Below, in pieces: positions 11,603-23,489 of a DNA stretch of 64,000 nt (the stretch's first letter is position 1; every line of letters starts with the position of its first letter). A program made the position numbers and the translations under genes. The DNA comes from Cristatella mucedo (Eukaryota; Bryozoa; Phylactolaemata; Cristatellidae). The stretch lies in contig WPIO01000269.1 in NCBI GenBank assembly GCA_009760855.2, positions 72,501 through 136,500 of the forward strand, read 5' to 3'. Below the pieces are notes generated by a model. It was not told where the DNA came from, did not search any database, and saw only the letters and a program-made list of their open reading frames with translations.

Positions 11603-14600
11603 TCAAGCTGGTTTTGGAAATCCATTCTGCGGCAGATTTCCATTAGTCTCGACCACACCTGCAGTCACATGGTACGCAATTAAAACAAATGCAGAGCAAC
11701 AAAGAATTATGTTGCAACGTCTGGCTAAAAGAGGAGCACGGCACAATCGGCTGCAGTACGATTCTTCCAGAGCCACGTATACTACCGGAATTTAATATAG
11801 TAAGGCAACATGGGCTCCATTAAATGTCTGCAAAATGGAAACCTTTAATCAGCTTTTCTTTACAACAACTACTACTGCCACCTAATACATCATAGCTGTA
11901 GTAAAAACTCATTTAATGAACCAATCTTCAACTTCAACCAAGTATAGCCAATTAGTGCTCAGGTATCAGTCGTAAGATCATAACGTGCAATGTAGGGAAC
12001 GAACATCTTAATGCACACACATACATGCGTAAAAATGCATGAGCGTGCGGCTACACATGGGCCATGAATGTGCTTACACACGTGGACCATGCACAACGTA
12101 AAAAGATATGCCGATGATTCTGAACTGAATCATCCAGTCACTGCTATGCCACTAGCTTGCATTATAACGGCAGGTACGGTGCATGATTTATAACATACAG
12201 CTTGCTAGCAACACGATTGCAAGGCAGTACAGACCTCACCATACTCTTCGGACATTTCATCAAGTGGCTCGGTTGGCCAATCATCGTCAGTTTCATTTTC
12301 TTCCATCTCCTCTTCCAGCTGCTCCAAGAACAAAATCTGGTCGCGTATTGCTTGCTGTAGCTCGGGGTCTTCAAGCGGCCTAACAGCATCATCTGCCTCC
12401 CACATCATGAACTGGGACATCAAGGGAGCCATGTGCCACATCTATAGAGACAGACCAAACATTGCAGCAGAACACGAGATTGGAATGCACGCTCGCTCAC
12501 ACACAAACACACCAGATGAAGGTCGAACAACCAGAAATTGGACAAGATGGCAGGTCACCTGATTCTAAAAAGGTCCTACCACCGAAACAAGGCTGCTACC
12601 CCTGGGCATGCAGCTATACAGAGTAAGGTAACTCCGGCAGCAGCTGCTGCTGACTCACTTCCAGATTTGTTTTCTCTTGTGGTATCGAGTCGTTGTCCAC
12701 ATAAGCCATAATGTCATTTACCGTAATCTATTGGCAAATGAAGTCGCCCATGTCAGTAGCATCTTGATCCCACAGTAAAGAGCTTGGCATGATGGCAAAA
12801 ACTACATGCCGCCCCTTGTGAGGTAGCCATGCAAGAAAGAGCAACGATGACATGCTCGATATAGGACCGGGATTACCCTGTCTTCGTTCACGGCAGTGCG
12901 GCAGATCTTAGGCGATCAAATGTCTGGTCGAGTGATGCAGGCAAAGTAGCTGCAGTCGGACTTTAATGAGGAATGCCAAGAGATAGCCCGAGTTAGAATA
13001 GCACTGCATATAGGCAACCAGAACACCAATGCAGTCGGCCAGCCCAAGCTCAGCAATGCAAATTGTAGCAAAACTAGCTGATTTAACAGCCTCATTTGTA
13101 TGGAGACATAAGAACAGAAAACATGATCACTACCGATTGCAATTGGCGATAAAGAATTGCCTACCAAAGGACTCGAACCAACGTCCTCGGTAATAAAGAG
13201 CAGAAATCATTACCTCCTGGTCTATCTTAGAGCAGAGTGTGACCCTCAGCTGTTAGGGAAATCAACACACTCATTAACGTAGCTCGGAAGGATTGGGTCT
13301 GTAGAAACAACTGGCTAGCCACACTCTCTTGCTAGCTATTAAGCCAATTCCTCTCTAGGTCAGTTATGTTAAAATCATACCAGTCTTGTTGTAGCAGACA
13401 AAGACCACACTTCTCAGCCTGCCGGTTGGCCTCACCGAACCTAGTCTCCAAGTCTCTCTCGCACGTTGGTGGAATAAAGTCTTACCCTGAATAAGCCTTC
13501 TTAACATCCACTAACGCATACACACAACAACAGGATTCTGGGTTGGATTGGTAATAAACGGCATTCACGTTGCATTGCTATTCAACCGACATTGCTAACA
13601 AAACACAATTCCTAGTGGTCTAAAAAGCCACAATATCATCGGTCAACAGCTGGCCCCTTAAAGAATGTTCTCATGTGGCTGCTGCCTTGCCAATGACCTG
13701 AAGTACCACATGGGAGCTGCAAGCAGCATTGGCCGGCCCAGAAGGCAGGTTTCTCCTAACCCAAAGCGTAATAGTACCACTGTCACAGGATAACAAAGCT
13801 GCCTTCTCATGAAGTCCTGAATACGGAGCAATAAATACTGGGCCATCTAGAGGCAGCTTTAATCGCTTTCGCTACTTAAAACCAGTCACTGAGGGGTGAT
13901 GAATCTATCCTGACAGCAGGAAAGGCCAACTGTACGGCCGTTGGGATTCAGTAGGACACCGGTCGATCTGATTCGCAGACTGAGATCGGTTGAAGAACAC
14001 ATAATGCTGTGGTGGATCTGCACAGGCCACATTGGGCTGCTTTTATCAGTAGGCAGCTCCTGTAGGTCCCTATAGACTTGGGCTGCTGGCAAACATAGCA
14101 ACATTCAGTGGCAAGGGAAGCTTGTTTACGATGCTTCAGCAGTACTCATCGCTCATCATGATGAAAGCAATACATTTTAAACAATATTCTATAACTCGGA
14201 GCACCGCAAATGAACAAGCCAATTAAGCAATCGCTTCAGCTACCTATGACTGAAGTACTCAGATATTCCAAGCCATTTTTCTGAGGCTTTACCCGAACTA
14301 TTCTTCTAGTCATAGCCAGCAATCCAGAACCACCTACCCACCGCATGTGATCCTAATCCTTCCTCAAACCACTGACATGCTATGATTTGCTATGATTTGC
14401 TATGAAGTTCCACAGCAGCCAAAATGTCGGCGAGTGCTTTCTCGGGTGGGGTGCTACTGTACGTTAAGGGAAGCAAAAATCTGTCAATCAAGCCCCGTAA
14501 ACCAAAAACGATATAAGATGAATCCAAACCAATAAAGTCACCAATAGACTTCACAAATAATCACATTACTAAATGCATAGGAAAAGTAGATAACTCACGG

Positions 14601-14881
14601 ACAAAAGGCACGAGGCAGGTACTCCTGCCGGCGCGGCTCGACAATGGAGAGAGGACCGACTGTAATGCATTCAGCATTAATCACCTATTTCAACAGAATT
14701 TAAAAAAATCAATTCTTTTAAAGAAAAAAAATAATAATTTCGTAGAAAATTAAATGCAAGTAAGTGAAGTGCGACCTACAGGGTTTTAGGAGCCATATTC
14801 GGCAACGGCCTTGACATTAACGACCACAACGTAACAGCCTTGGATATCACTCGGTGAAACAGTGAAATTCTGTCGATCCAT
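11603..14881 (-). CDS. Candidate multi-exon host gene, unidentified
   Basis: Several - strand segments look like exons with good splice signals and matching phase. 14684-14599 (...RRQEYLPRAFCP) has a GTGAGT donor after phase 2, and the next segment from 14480 restores the codon (FLLPLTYSSTPPEKALADIL). 12727-12659 (NDIMAYVDNDSIPQ) ends at a GTGAGT donor in phase 0. 12441-12240 starts after CTATAG in phase 0, is strongly acidic (LEQLEEEMEENETDDDW) and ends at a GTGAGG donor in phase 1. 11658-11603 follows a TGCAG acceptor, completes the codon and reaches TGA. An ATG at 14881, preceded in frame by TGA, could start it. The middle (13500-14350) is less clear, with open pieces such as DGPVFIAPYSGLHEKAALL at 13840-13680 but in-frame stops. 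I do not recognise the protein, and it may be partly pseudogenised. Confidence 0.4.
12240..12441 (-). CDS. Acidic exon of the candidate host gene
   Basis: A 202-bp exon bounded by an acceptor (CTATAG) and a donor (GTGAGG). It encodes about 67 residues starting MWHMAPLMSQFMMWEADDA, followed by a Glu/Asp-rich helix-like stretch. It joins the upstream segment 12727-12659 in phase 0 and the downstream segment 11658-11603 in phase 1. Confidence 0.45.
12659..12727 (-). CDS. Small exon of the candidate host gene
   Basis: A 69-bp segment of 23 codons, phase 0 at both ends, between a CCAATAG acceptor and a GTGAGT donor. Upstream on the - strand an open frame (LPHKGRHVVFAIMPSSLLW) runs to the TAG of that acceptor. 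That stretch may be a preceding exon or a short intron. Confidence 0.4.
14599..14684 (-). CDS. Exon of the candidate host gene
   Basis: An 86-bp segment between an AAATAG acceptor and a GTGAGT donor, reading INAECITVGPLSIVEPRR. It ends in phase 2, and the next acceptor (TTGACAG, exon from 14480 downwards) supplies the single base needed to keep the frame open. Confidence 0.4.
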
Positions 14882-15719
14882 TCAACATTCTGGTTGCGGC
14901 CAATTTATTCTGGTCTCAAATCACACAGCGATCTGTCAGAGTGTCAAGAACGATGCAGCAGCAACGTATAATCGATAGTTTGAAGCAGGGAACCTCCCAA
15001 GTGAGCCGCGGCGAAAGTGCGAAGTAAGACAAAAATGAAAAAAACACTACTCCTTACAGCCCATGCTCTGCCGGTGTGGATAGTGATGCATGATGACGAT
15101 TGTTGGACGTTTGCTTCTTCTCACTGCAATGGCAAGCGTCATAACTAACCAAATGAAACTATGTAGGGGTTTGGACGAAAGATAAAGATGAATGATGCCC
15201 TCACAAGCGATTCGTAGTGCTGACGAAGACGGCTGTATTGTGTAATACACATGCAAACTCTGAAGAACCAGCGTACATTCTGTTGTAGAAGCCGTCGTGG
15301 CTGCTGCTGTCTGTCTCAGTCACGCCGCCAGAGACATGCGACGAAAACAAGCATGGAGAAGTATTCGTGATCAGGAGCTTCAACCGCATTCGATGCTAAC
15401 GTGAAGCCGTGCACGGTTCGATGAAATTAAATTGTGACGTGCAATCGTAGCTTAATTCTAATAATATAAGGGACATTCAATTCGGTCTCGAGAGTGAGAC
15501 CTGGACCACTGAATGTCCGAAAGGTCTTTATGTCCAGTCCACATAGTCAATTCCACGACCAGACACCGTGCTCGATTCCTTCCCGATTATTAACAATTGC
15601 TAATACTTTTACGGCTGTCTAATCTATATCCAATCGGCTTCTTTTTTCTCTGTTGTGTTTAAAACCACTAATTTGGTGGAGGTAGCCTGTCGGAAAATGT
15701 CACTGAGCCTCTAAAGTTG
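14882..15719. other. Unassigned intergenic DNA
   Basis: No gene is recognised. The short - strand frames at 15047-15389 have no visible domain. Confidence 0.3.
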
Positions 15720-16345
15720 GTGCTTGGCTGGGCTGCCAAAGAAAGCTATTAGGCCACTGCAGCAGACTATGATTATGGCTGAAAGGCTAGTCTTTAAGTC
15801 CCAGCGGTTTGAGCACTTGTCTGCTTACCTAACAGAGCTAGGATGGATGCCGGTTGAGCAACGGATACAGAGCAAAGTTCTTACACTGACTCACAGGACC
15901 CGCCACGGCTGGGCTCCTTCGTACCTAGCTAAAATGCTGCACCAGTTACAGCCTGTTCGCGCCCTCAGGTCATGTGTTAACAATTCATTATCTGTTCCAT
16001 TCCTATACTTAAAGACCGTTGGCGACAGAAGCATTTGCTCTGCCGGTCCTAGACTGTGGAACGTGGTTCCATAATTCATACACAACGTCAACCGCTCTCC
16101 TGCTGGCTACTATGACATCCTTTTCAGCGGTCCTGAGGTTCTACTTCCGTACTATTCACTACCTCAACACCTCTCCTGAATCTGCTATACTTCCCACTTT
16201 TTCTTCGTTGGGTCAGACCAAGTCTGTTGGCTACCGAATGCCTACCGAATGCCCCTTAGGCCGTGAGTTGCTAGACAAAACTCTCCTGCGTAACACCCAC
16301 ATGGTCTTTAGGAATGAGTGGAGTTACAGACGGAGATACGTAATG
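15720..16345 (+). pseudogene. LINE 3' fragment, copy B (same CR1/L2-type family)
   Basis: The frame 15724-16074 (FKSQRFEHLSAYLTELGW, then VLTLTHRTRHGWAPSYLA) is the RT C-terminal region also present at 25500-25795 and, reversed, at 3540-3800. The 3' UTR follows and ends GAGTTACAGACGGAGATACG near 16343. It is strongly 5'-truncated, as is usual for LINEs. Confidence 0.8.
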
Positions 16346-16680
16346 CGAGGAACACAGATCATTAATTACGTCCAAATTTAGACTCTCAAGGCCCACCCTG
16401 GCTCGACTCCCGTGTACTTGGATGAACTTTTACAACAGCTTTGGCATCTTTAGTGCTGTAACTACAGCAAATCAAAAGATTCCGGACAACCTTAAGCAAT
16501 TGCTATGGAGGCCTAGATTCAAGGGGTTTGAATCTAAGACCTCTCGATCGTATTGATTTTTGACAGATAATTTTATCTTGCTTCGATTGGGCCAAATCGT
16601 TTACAGAGTAACTACCTTGCTGCTTTACTTCTCTTTCTACTTATTCTGTAAATAGTAAAATCTCGTTGTCTGCATTGCAG

Positions 16681-16792
16681 CCATGGAGAGCTGAATATCT
16701 ACGAAGGCGTTTCAAAACTCCCGGGAAGAGAATCAACACCAAAGGATGACTGGCACGTATGGCAAACAGCAATTAAGCTCAAACTACAATGA
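16681..16792 (+). CDS. Possible last coding exon of an unidentified host gene
   Basis: A strong acceptor (pyrimidine-rich tract, then TCTGCATTGCAG ending at 16680) is followed by an open segment reading HGELNIYEGVSKLPGRES, then TPKDDWHVWQTAIKLKLQ and TGA at 16790-16792. Upstream exons were not found; the LINE fragment at 15720-16345 may lie in an intron. The protein is not recognised. Confidence 0.3.
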
Positions 16793-17119
16793 TGCCTATT
16801 GCAGCACACTGAAGCAAACTTGCAAGCACTCATGACCAACCGTTTTGGTTTGCAACGCTTGTACCATGCCCTAAATCATGCATGGTCAAAACACAAAGCA
16901 AAAGAAGAGAGACAATTTCACTGGCGACCAATTCTTATTTCTATATTTGAAGTCTATAACCTTGCTTCTATGCAGTTATCTGTGACCATGGCTACTCTAT
17001 GGATGCAAAAACCACGTAGACATTTAGAATGCCCTCGAAAAGTCCTGAATAAACCCCATTAGTTTCACCACACCATGCATTTTATTTTTATTTGTGCTTT
17101 GCATGAGTGTCAAAATTAC

Positions 17120-17232
17120 GGGGAAACACACACAGATTATACATACACAGCACAGACAGACACAGCATACACACTCACAACAAACAAACACACAATATAC
17201 AGAAACTGTATACACACAGGACACATATAGTA
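17120..17232. repeat. CA-rich low-complexity tract
   Basis: Interrupted ACACAC/ACACAG repeats. The Cys/Val-rich - strand frame here is a product of the repeat. Confidence 0.7.
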
Positions 17233-17249
17233 CAGCTAGGTATTGCATA

Positions 17250-17833
17250 GCCACGGGTTGTACTATTCATTGCTAGCTCCTACTCAGACTGGGTTAGGCT
17301 TTTGCTATTAAATACCTTGTTACTTAGAGAAGGTAGGGAAGACCATTGGCATTTTTAATTATGCCCATTTCTCACGAACCTATGCCAAAAGAGTATTCCT
17401 CTGCAGAAATGACCAGACTTCCTTTGCAAGAATGGTTAGGGTGTGGAGAAATTTTTTTTTAGTTCTCTGAAAGTATTTTATCTATTGAATTATTATTGTT
17501 ATTAATAATAAGATTATTATCAAATACCTGCTTTCTGGAATAGCTGGCATAATGGTGGCAAATAATGGCAACACATGCAAGAGCATTTCATGATGGCATG
17601 ATCATCTTATGAAAAGTCGACGAAAAATTCGACTGATGAAACGCCGATGTGGACCGTTAACTAGCTTGTAATGAGCCGTGTAATTAGCTTCCAGAGATCA
17701 CAGCTTGAAGTGAACAGCGATTTACTTACCTATTAACCAAACTGTTTGCGATCGGCCCTTTTCGGAAATCGAAAAAGATATATCGCAAGACTATTTACGG
17801 TAATCCTTTACGATGGGAAAACGGCAATCAGCA
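17250..17833. other. Unassigned DNA
   Basis: No gene is seen. The stretch is AT-rich near 17450-17520, with runs of T and ATT. Confidence 0.3.
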
Positions 17834-18414
17834 CACAACGAGAGTGCCTTAGCAGGTGAGCTCGTCTCCAAAAGGCCTCCTGCTGACCTAAGATTGGTGG
17901 AAAGGAAACACGATCGGATATTTTAAAAACCGGCTCAATTACTGAGCCGTACCGGCTCAGTAATTAAGCCGGTTCCTTTCACGATCTCAATCAGCTCAAT
18001 CAGCGTACGTTTTTACTTCGAACGCCACAGCAAGTGTCCACTGGTGAGTGATCTTCTAACGCCACTATCAAGTGAAAACAGTAAACAATCTTCTGTCGCT
18101 ATTGAGAAAAAGCTTTTCTCAAAACAAAAAAAGGCCACCTATCAAAACAAAAAAGGCCACCTATCGCTATACAAAAATAGCCTGTTTAATAGGCTAGAAT
18201 TTTCTTTAACCATGATTGCGTGCTGACCTTGTGCTTTTCATAGCTAACAGACTTGCTAATGTTATTGACCAATCATGATCCCAGTCGCCATTCGATAATG
18301 TTTCCTTTAAAGCAACTGCACTGAGCGTAGAAGAAGATTAAGTTCGTCAAGGAAGATTAATGAATAGTATTCATATTAGTATTATTAACTGGTTAGCTGG
18401 TTTTCTTATCGTTT
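17834..18414 (+). repeat. Tandem tRNA-SINE-like unit 1 (short form)
   Basis: It starts with the leader CGAGAGTGCCTTAGCAGG-type sequence, has CACGATCGGATATTT, one tRNA-like 5' half (GAGCCGTACCGGCTCAG at 17944) without a B box, and the linker CTTCTGTCGCTAT. The tail ends near GTAGAAGAAGATTAAGTTC. Confidence 0.7.
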
Positions 18415-19557
18415 ACTTTAATTAAGTTCGCCGCATTTAATGTGGGAATGTCATCAATACAAGCAGCAAATGAGCTGAGATAATTCGACGTGCTGCAAAG
18501 CTGGAAATGACCATTGCAGTCGGTTACACTGCGAGAGTGCCTTAGCAGGCAACCTGATTCCCACTAGGTCTCCTGCTGATCTGAGATGGTTGGAAAGGAA
18601 ACACGATCGGATATTTGAGAACCGTCTGTTTGGTAGCTGGAAAGCTTGCTCTAGGTTTCAAATAAGCGAGCCGTAACGGCTCAGTAATTAAGCCGGTTTC
18701 TCATATGACCTCTGCCCCGTGGTCATGGATCCGATTCCTGCGATGGGAATTGTTTTTACACCACTGCAAGCATTGGTAAAATCCATGAAAGCTCTTCTGT
18801 CGCTATACAAAAAGAGGCTGTTCAATAATCGAGAATTTGGTTTCTGTTTTCGTTTAGTGACCCTATATGATGCACCAGACAAAAATAAATCTTTTACGAC
18901 CACTTTCCTGAGGTCGTGGGTTCGTTTCCTAGAGTGGATGATCGTTTGTCGCTACGGCAAGAGGTGGTGAAAACATTAAACGCTCTTTTGTCGCTATTAT
19001 AAAGAAGCTTTAACATTAGGTAGATTCTTTTTTGTGAGCCGTGATGGCACGATAGGAATGAAGGTTGCTTTTACGACCTTGGAGCCAAGGTCCTGGGTCA
19101 GATTCCTGTTGTGGGCGAGCCTGAATCACCCCTGAGAGCAGTAGTGAAAGCCGTAAAAGCTCTTCTGTCGCTTTACAAAAAGAGGCTGCTTTTAATCTCT
19201 TAAGATCTTTTTTCTTGAGCCGTGAGTGCTTACTAGGAAAGGCGGTTGCTTCCACGAGCTCGCTCCTGAGGTCGTGGGTTCAATTCATGCGGTAGGCGAT
19301 TCTTTATTGCATCTGCATGCCGTGTTGAAAGCCGTGAAGGCTCATTTGGCGGCAAACAAAAAGAGGCTGTTTAGTCAGCTACGTGTTTTTTCAACACTAC
19401 TTGCATGTTAACCCTGCGCTTGTCACCCCAAAACCATGTATTAAGGTTATTTCCCAAGCCTGATCTCAGTCGCTATTTTATCATGTTTCCTTTAAAGCAA
19501 CGGTACGGAGACTAGAAGGAGATCGAATTCTTTGAGGGTGCGTAACAAATTGTATCA
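18415..19557 (+). repeat. Tandem tRNA-SINE-like unit 2 (four tRNA-like modules)
   Basis: A leader (ATGTGGGAATGTCATCA...) is followed by four modules at about 18668, 18856, 19035 and 19216. Each has an A-box-like start (GAGCCGTRATGGC), an anticodon-arm-like pair ACGACC...GGTCGT, and a B-box-like GGGTTCGATTCC with variations. A linker containing AAGCTCTTCTGTCGCTAT and AAAAAGAGGCTG follows each. The tail is homologous to the LINE 3' end at 21965-22200. Not a functional tRNA gene. Confidence 0.75.
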
Positions 19558-20734
19558 TAGTTAAGTTTGCTACATTATACGTGCGAATGTCATCATTACA
19601 AGCAGCAAATGAACTAAGATATCTTGATGTGCTGCAGAGCCGGGAATGATCAAATCAGTTGGTCACATAACGAGAGCACTTCAGCCGGCAGGCTGATTCC
19701 CAACAGACCTCCTGATGACCTGAGGTAGGTGGAAAGGAAACACGATCGGATAGTTGAGAACCGTCCGTCCTCTATCTGGAAAGCTTGCTGTAGGTTTCGA
19801 ATTAGCGACCCGTAATGGCTTATTAATTTTGCTGGTTGCTTTCACGACTGCAGCCAATATGTCAGCGGTTCGATTGCTGTTGGGGAAATCCTTTAACGGC
19901 ACTGCAAGCATTGGTGAAAGCCGTAAAGGCTATCCTGTCGCTATACTAAAAGAGGCTGATCAATTAGCTAGCTTATTTAGGTTTTGTTTGTTTTCATCCT
20001 GAAAGGTGCCCTAGGTAAAGCCAATGCTTGTACGACCACTTTCCCGAGGTCGTGGGCTACTTTCCTTTCAAGGTAGTGGGCGACCGTTTATTACTAATGT
20101 AAGCTGCTGCGAAAGCCGTAAATGTTGTTCTGTTGCTATTTAAACGAAGCTTTTCCATCAGGAAGACTTTTTCTGGTGACCCGTCATGGCACGCTAGGAA
20201 AGATGGTTGCTTTCACGACCTCAGTCCCGAGTTCGTAGGCTAGATTCCTGCCGTTGGCGAGCCTGTATCACCACTGCAAGCTGTGGTGAAAGCCGTTAAA
20301 GCTCTTCTGTCGCTATACAAAAAGAGGCTGTTTTTCTTCAGCTAGGATTAGTTTTATTGGTGAGCCGCGAGTGCTTTCAAGTAAGCCGGTTGCTGTAACG
20401 AGCTCGTTCCTGAGGTCGTGGGTTTTTTCCTACCGTGGGCGATCCTGTATTGCATCTGCATGCGGTGCTGAAAGCCGTAAAGACTATACAAAAAGAGACT
20501 GCTTAAACCGCTAGGATTACCTTAAACCGTACTTGCATGCTGACCATATGCTTGTCAACCCTAACCTATCAATTAATGTTATTTAATCAGCATGACCTCA
20601 GTCGTCATTCGATCATGTTTCATTCAAAGCAACTGTACAAAGCCTAGAAGGAGATTGAGTTCTTAGAGGGAGTTTAATAAATCGTAATATTATTAATAAT
20701 ATTATCTAGTATGTTGGTTTTCTCAATGCTGACA
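19558..20734 (+). repeat. Tandem tRNA-SINE-like unit 3 (four tRNA-like modules)
   Basis: Same architecture as unit 2, joined head to tail with no gap. Modules lie at about 19804, 20000, 20179 and 20361, spaced about 180-195 bp, each followed by the GAAAGCCGTAAA...CTATACAAAAAGAG linker. The tail is GCCTAGAAGGAGATTGAGTTC, then AT-rich. Confidence 0.75.
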
Positions 20735-21240
20735 TAGACTAAGTTTGCTGCATCCAATGTGCGAATGTGATCACAACAAGCAGCAAATGAGCTGAGATAA
20801 TTCGACGTGCTGCTGAGCTGGGATCGATTACAGCGGTCGCTCACATAACGAGAGAGCCATTGGCAGGCAAGCAGATTCCCAACAGGCCTTCTGTGGACCT
20901 GAAATTGGTGGAAAAGAAACACGGTCGGATATCTCAGATCCGTCGGCCCGATTGCTGGAAAGCTTGCTGTAGGTTTTGGATAGTCGAGCTGTAACAGCTC
21001 AGTATTTAGGCCCGTTCCAGTCACGACCTTGGTCCGAGGTCATGTGTTCGATTCCTGCTTGCATTGATTCCAGCATGTTCACCCTGTTCATGTCACCTTT
21101 AACCGTGCTCTTCATCTTGTTTATCAAGCATGATATTACTCAACGTTCATTCGCGTTTCCATTTGCAGCAATTCTTAAGCGCTTAGAAAGAGATTGAGTT
21201 CTCTGAGGGTGCTTTATCGTATGCGCTACGTCTATTAATA
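20735..21240 (+). repeat. Tandem tRNA-SINE-like unit 4 (one module)
   Basis: Leader and one module at about 20986-21058 (GGTCATGTGTTCGATTCC B-box-like), then directly the tail with GAAAGAGATTGAGTTCTCTGAGGG. Three internal modules are missing compared with units 2 and 3. The ATTAATAATAATA end matches the LINE tail. Confidence 0.7.
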
Positions 21241-21964
21241 ATAATACGGTTTCTAACAGAGCAAGCGGCAGCGGCGTATGCTGAGGCTGCGGTAGCGGTG
21301 AACCATATCGTTTCATCCTGCGGACTTTAGGTCCAGCTCTTCGCCGGTAGCCACGTGTACGTACCCGTCAAAGCTGAAACGTACTGCATGCTGCAGGGCG
21401 TTCCTGCCACTGAGTGCTTAGCCTTGTAGGTCTATTAAGTATAACTCGGGCTCAAGAGATCTAGTTTTGCCCTGACGCCAAGCTGGTTTGGTCCAGAAGT
21501 TAAGGTGCTCGCCCCCGACCAAGGTTTTGCTGAGGTCGTTGGCTCGAGTCCAGAAACGTAAGTGAAGTGCCCGAAAAGAGATTAAGTTCTCTTGGGACGT
21601 TATACAAGTAAATTATATTTCTTTTAACACGCAGCACTAATAAAAGAGAAGAAGCCGAGCAAGGGTGGCCTAAGGCTGGGCTGGCGCAGCCCGCTCTAAA
21701 CACTGAACGCTCAACCCTAAACAGTAATTAATAAAAACCATACACACCAAGCACTCGAAAATAAACCCTAACCCACTTAAACATATAACGGGGTAAATGT
21801 CCTACACTAGTTTTTAATTTCTAATTAATCTAGGGGTGTGTAATTTAATGTAATAATCTATGGGTGTGTAACTTCCGGGAAAAAATCCAATGGGAACGTC
21901 AGGGAGGAAGGATTCCGTACCCCTAGTTCTATATACCTCTTGCAGTGTGGGAGCAGAGAGAATA
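21241..21964. other. Unassigned; tail-like remnant
   Basis: No gene. Near 21500-21610 there is a diverged module-like stretch (GAGGTCGTTGGCTCGAGTCC) followed by AAAAGAGATTAAGTTCTC. It may be a further decayed relative of the tandem units. Confidence 0.35.
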
Positions 21965-22480
21965 ATAAAATTAATATTAATATTAATTATAATGCACTTG
22001 ATAAAGTGCCCTAAGAGAACTCAATCTCTCTCTAGGCGCTTTACATTTGCTGCAAAGGGAAATACAATTGAATGGTGAGTCATATCAGGCTTGATAAACA
22101 AACAAAATAACATGGTAAGGGGTGACATGCACAGGGTCAGCATGCAAATGTGGTTAGTAGCAGCATGCACAGTGTCAGCCCGCATAAGCACATAAAGGAC
22201 GTTTTACAGGGACCCACTAAATGCTGTCCTAAATAGGTGTGTTTTTAAGTTCTTTTTAAATGTGTTCAGGTCAGGGGATATTCTGAAGCAGGTCGGGAAG
22301 GAGTTCCAGGCTTTGGGAGTATACGAACTAAATGCACGGTCTCCACAAGATTTGAGGTTTTTTGCGAGGTATTTGCAGACTGTTGGATTCCGAAAAGCGG
22401 GTGGTACTATGCTTGGCCTGATGGTGGAGTATGTCAGAGATATAGGCTGGAGCTTTCATCGCTAATGCTTTAGGTGTTTT
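21965..22480 (-). pseudogene. LINE 3' end, copy with AT-repeat tail
   Basis: On the - strand this encodes the end of a LINE ORF2 (an LPT...PDLTTFKKNLKTHLF-type C-terminus). The 3' UTR contains GCATGCTGACCCTGTGCATG and GAGAGAGATTGAGTTCTC and ends in ATTAAT repeats. It is closely similar to 48147-48600. Confidence 0.7.
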
Positions 22481-23475
22481 ATCACATAGTACAGCTTTTC
22501 CTGAAGCAGAGGATAACACTGAGTTCTCCAGGGGAATATCCACTGACGGGTTGAACCTGGCTTAACGCCTGGGTAACCGCTAGCGAGAAAGTGAAGGAGT
22601 AGGGAAGCGACAACATCTCGCCAACGCAGAATGATTAAAGCTACATCCGAGATTTCGCTCACGAATACAGCAACTCTCTGTCCGTAGGCCAACTCAGCCT
22701 CCAAGAAAAAGTGGGTATAGTGCTCACGAGTTTTCGATTGCACAATCCAAGTACGAATGGCTTTCTGTGTGCACACGGTTTCAGACTATCTATCATAGGT
22801 AAGAGAAAGTGACCTGTATGGCTGAGGTACGACGGAGGTCGAGCACGTGATTCAAGTGGGAAAGCCACAGCAATGGTGGCCCTAAGCCTTCTTCATTGGG
22901 CCCCTCCCCTCTTTGCTACCCAGGTGATTATTTCGAGTCCAGCAGTGGACGATCCTCTATTACTTAAAGCATAAGACGAATGTAGCCTGTAAGGCTAATC
23001 TACTGCTACATCAACGTGGCTAGTGATTTCATTCTTCTTACGAAGCGACAGTATTTAAGTAAAAAAAATAAAAGAAAATGTTCTGAGCAGGTTGTTTTCT
23101 TGAGCTGCTTGAATAAAGTTGACTTCATTTCGCTGCCTCTGAAAATAATCGCATATCATGTGCATAGATCCATCAGGTTGCATAGCAATAGAGGCAGGTG
23201 TAATGGGCAACACACTCTGGCTAACCGCAAAGCCTTTTCATGTGGAAAATGATATAATCCTGTCTAGCCTAAGGATCTCCCTAAAAGGGGTGCAAACCTA
23301 ACAGGATCTGATATACTCACACCAACTGCTGACTAGTAGCTTGGCATGAACCATCTCATGTCCACAGTCAGTGACAGCAGCCTTAAAAGCAGAACTAGTT
23401 ATAGTGGACAGAAAGAACACTGTTCATGAGCCATGCGACTCAGTGGCAGGTACTCAGTAAGGCTAAGCCCGATCA
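22481..23475. other. Unassigned DNA
   Basis: No recognisable gene. Overlapping short - strand frames (22462-22868) look like chance or LINE-flank sequence. Confidence 0.3.
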
Positions 23476-23489
23476 ATGACAGACACACA

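Noticed and set aside
11603-14881. Reassigned TAG stop codon in the host gene
   Set aside because: Several TAGs interrupt coding-like stretches, but some coincide with acceptor sites and the number is small. Introns or decay explain them more simply.
18668-21058. Functional tRNA genes
   Set aside because: The modules have A/B-box-like words and a paired arm, but acceptor stems do not pair well and sequences vary strongly. They are SINE-type tRNA-derived modules.
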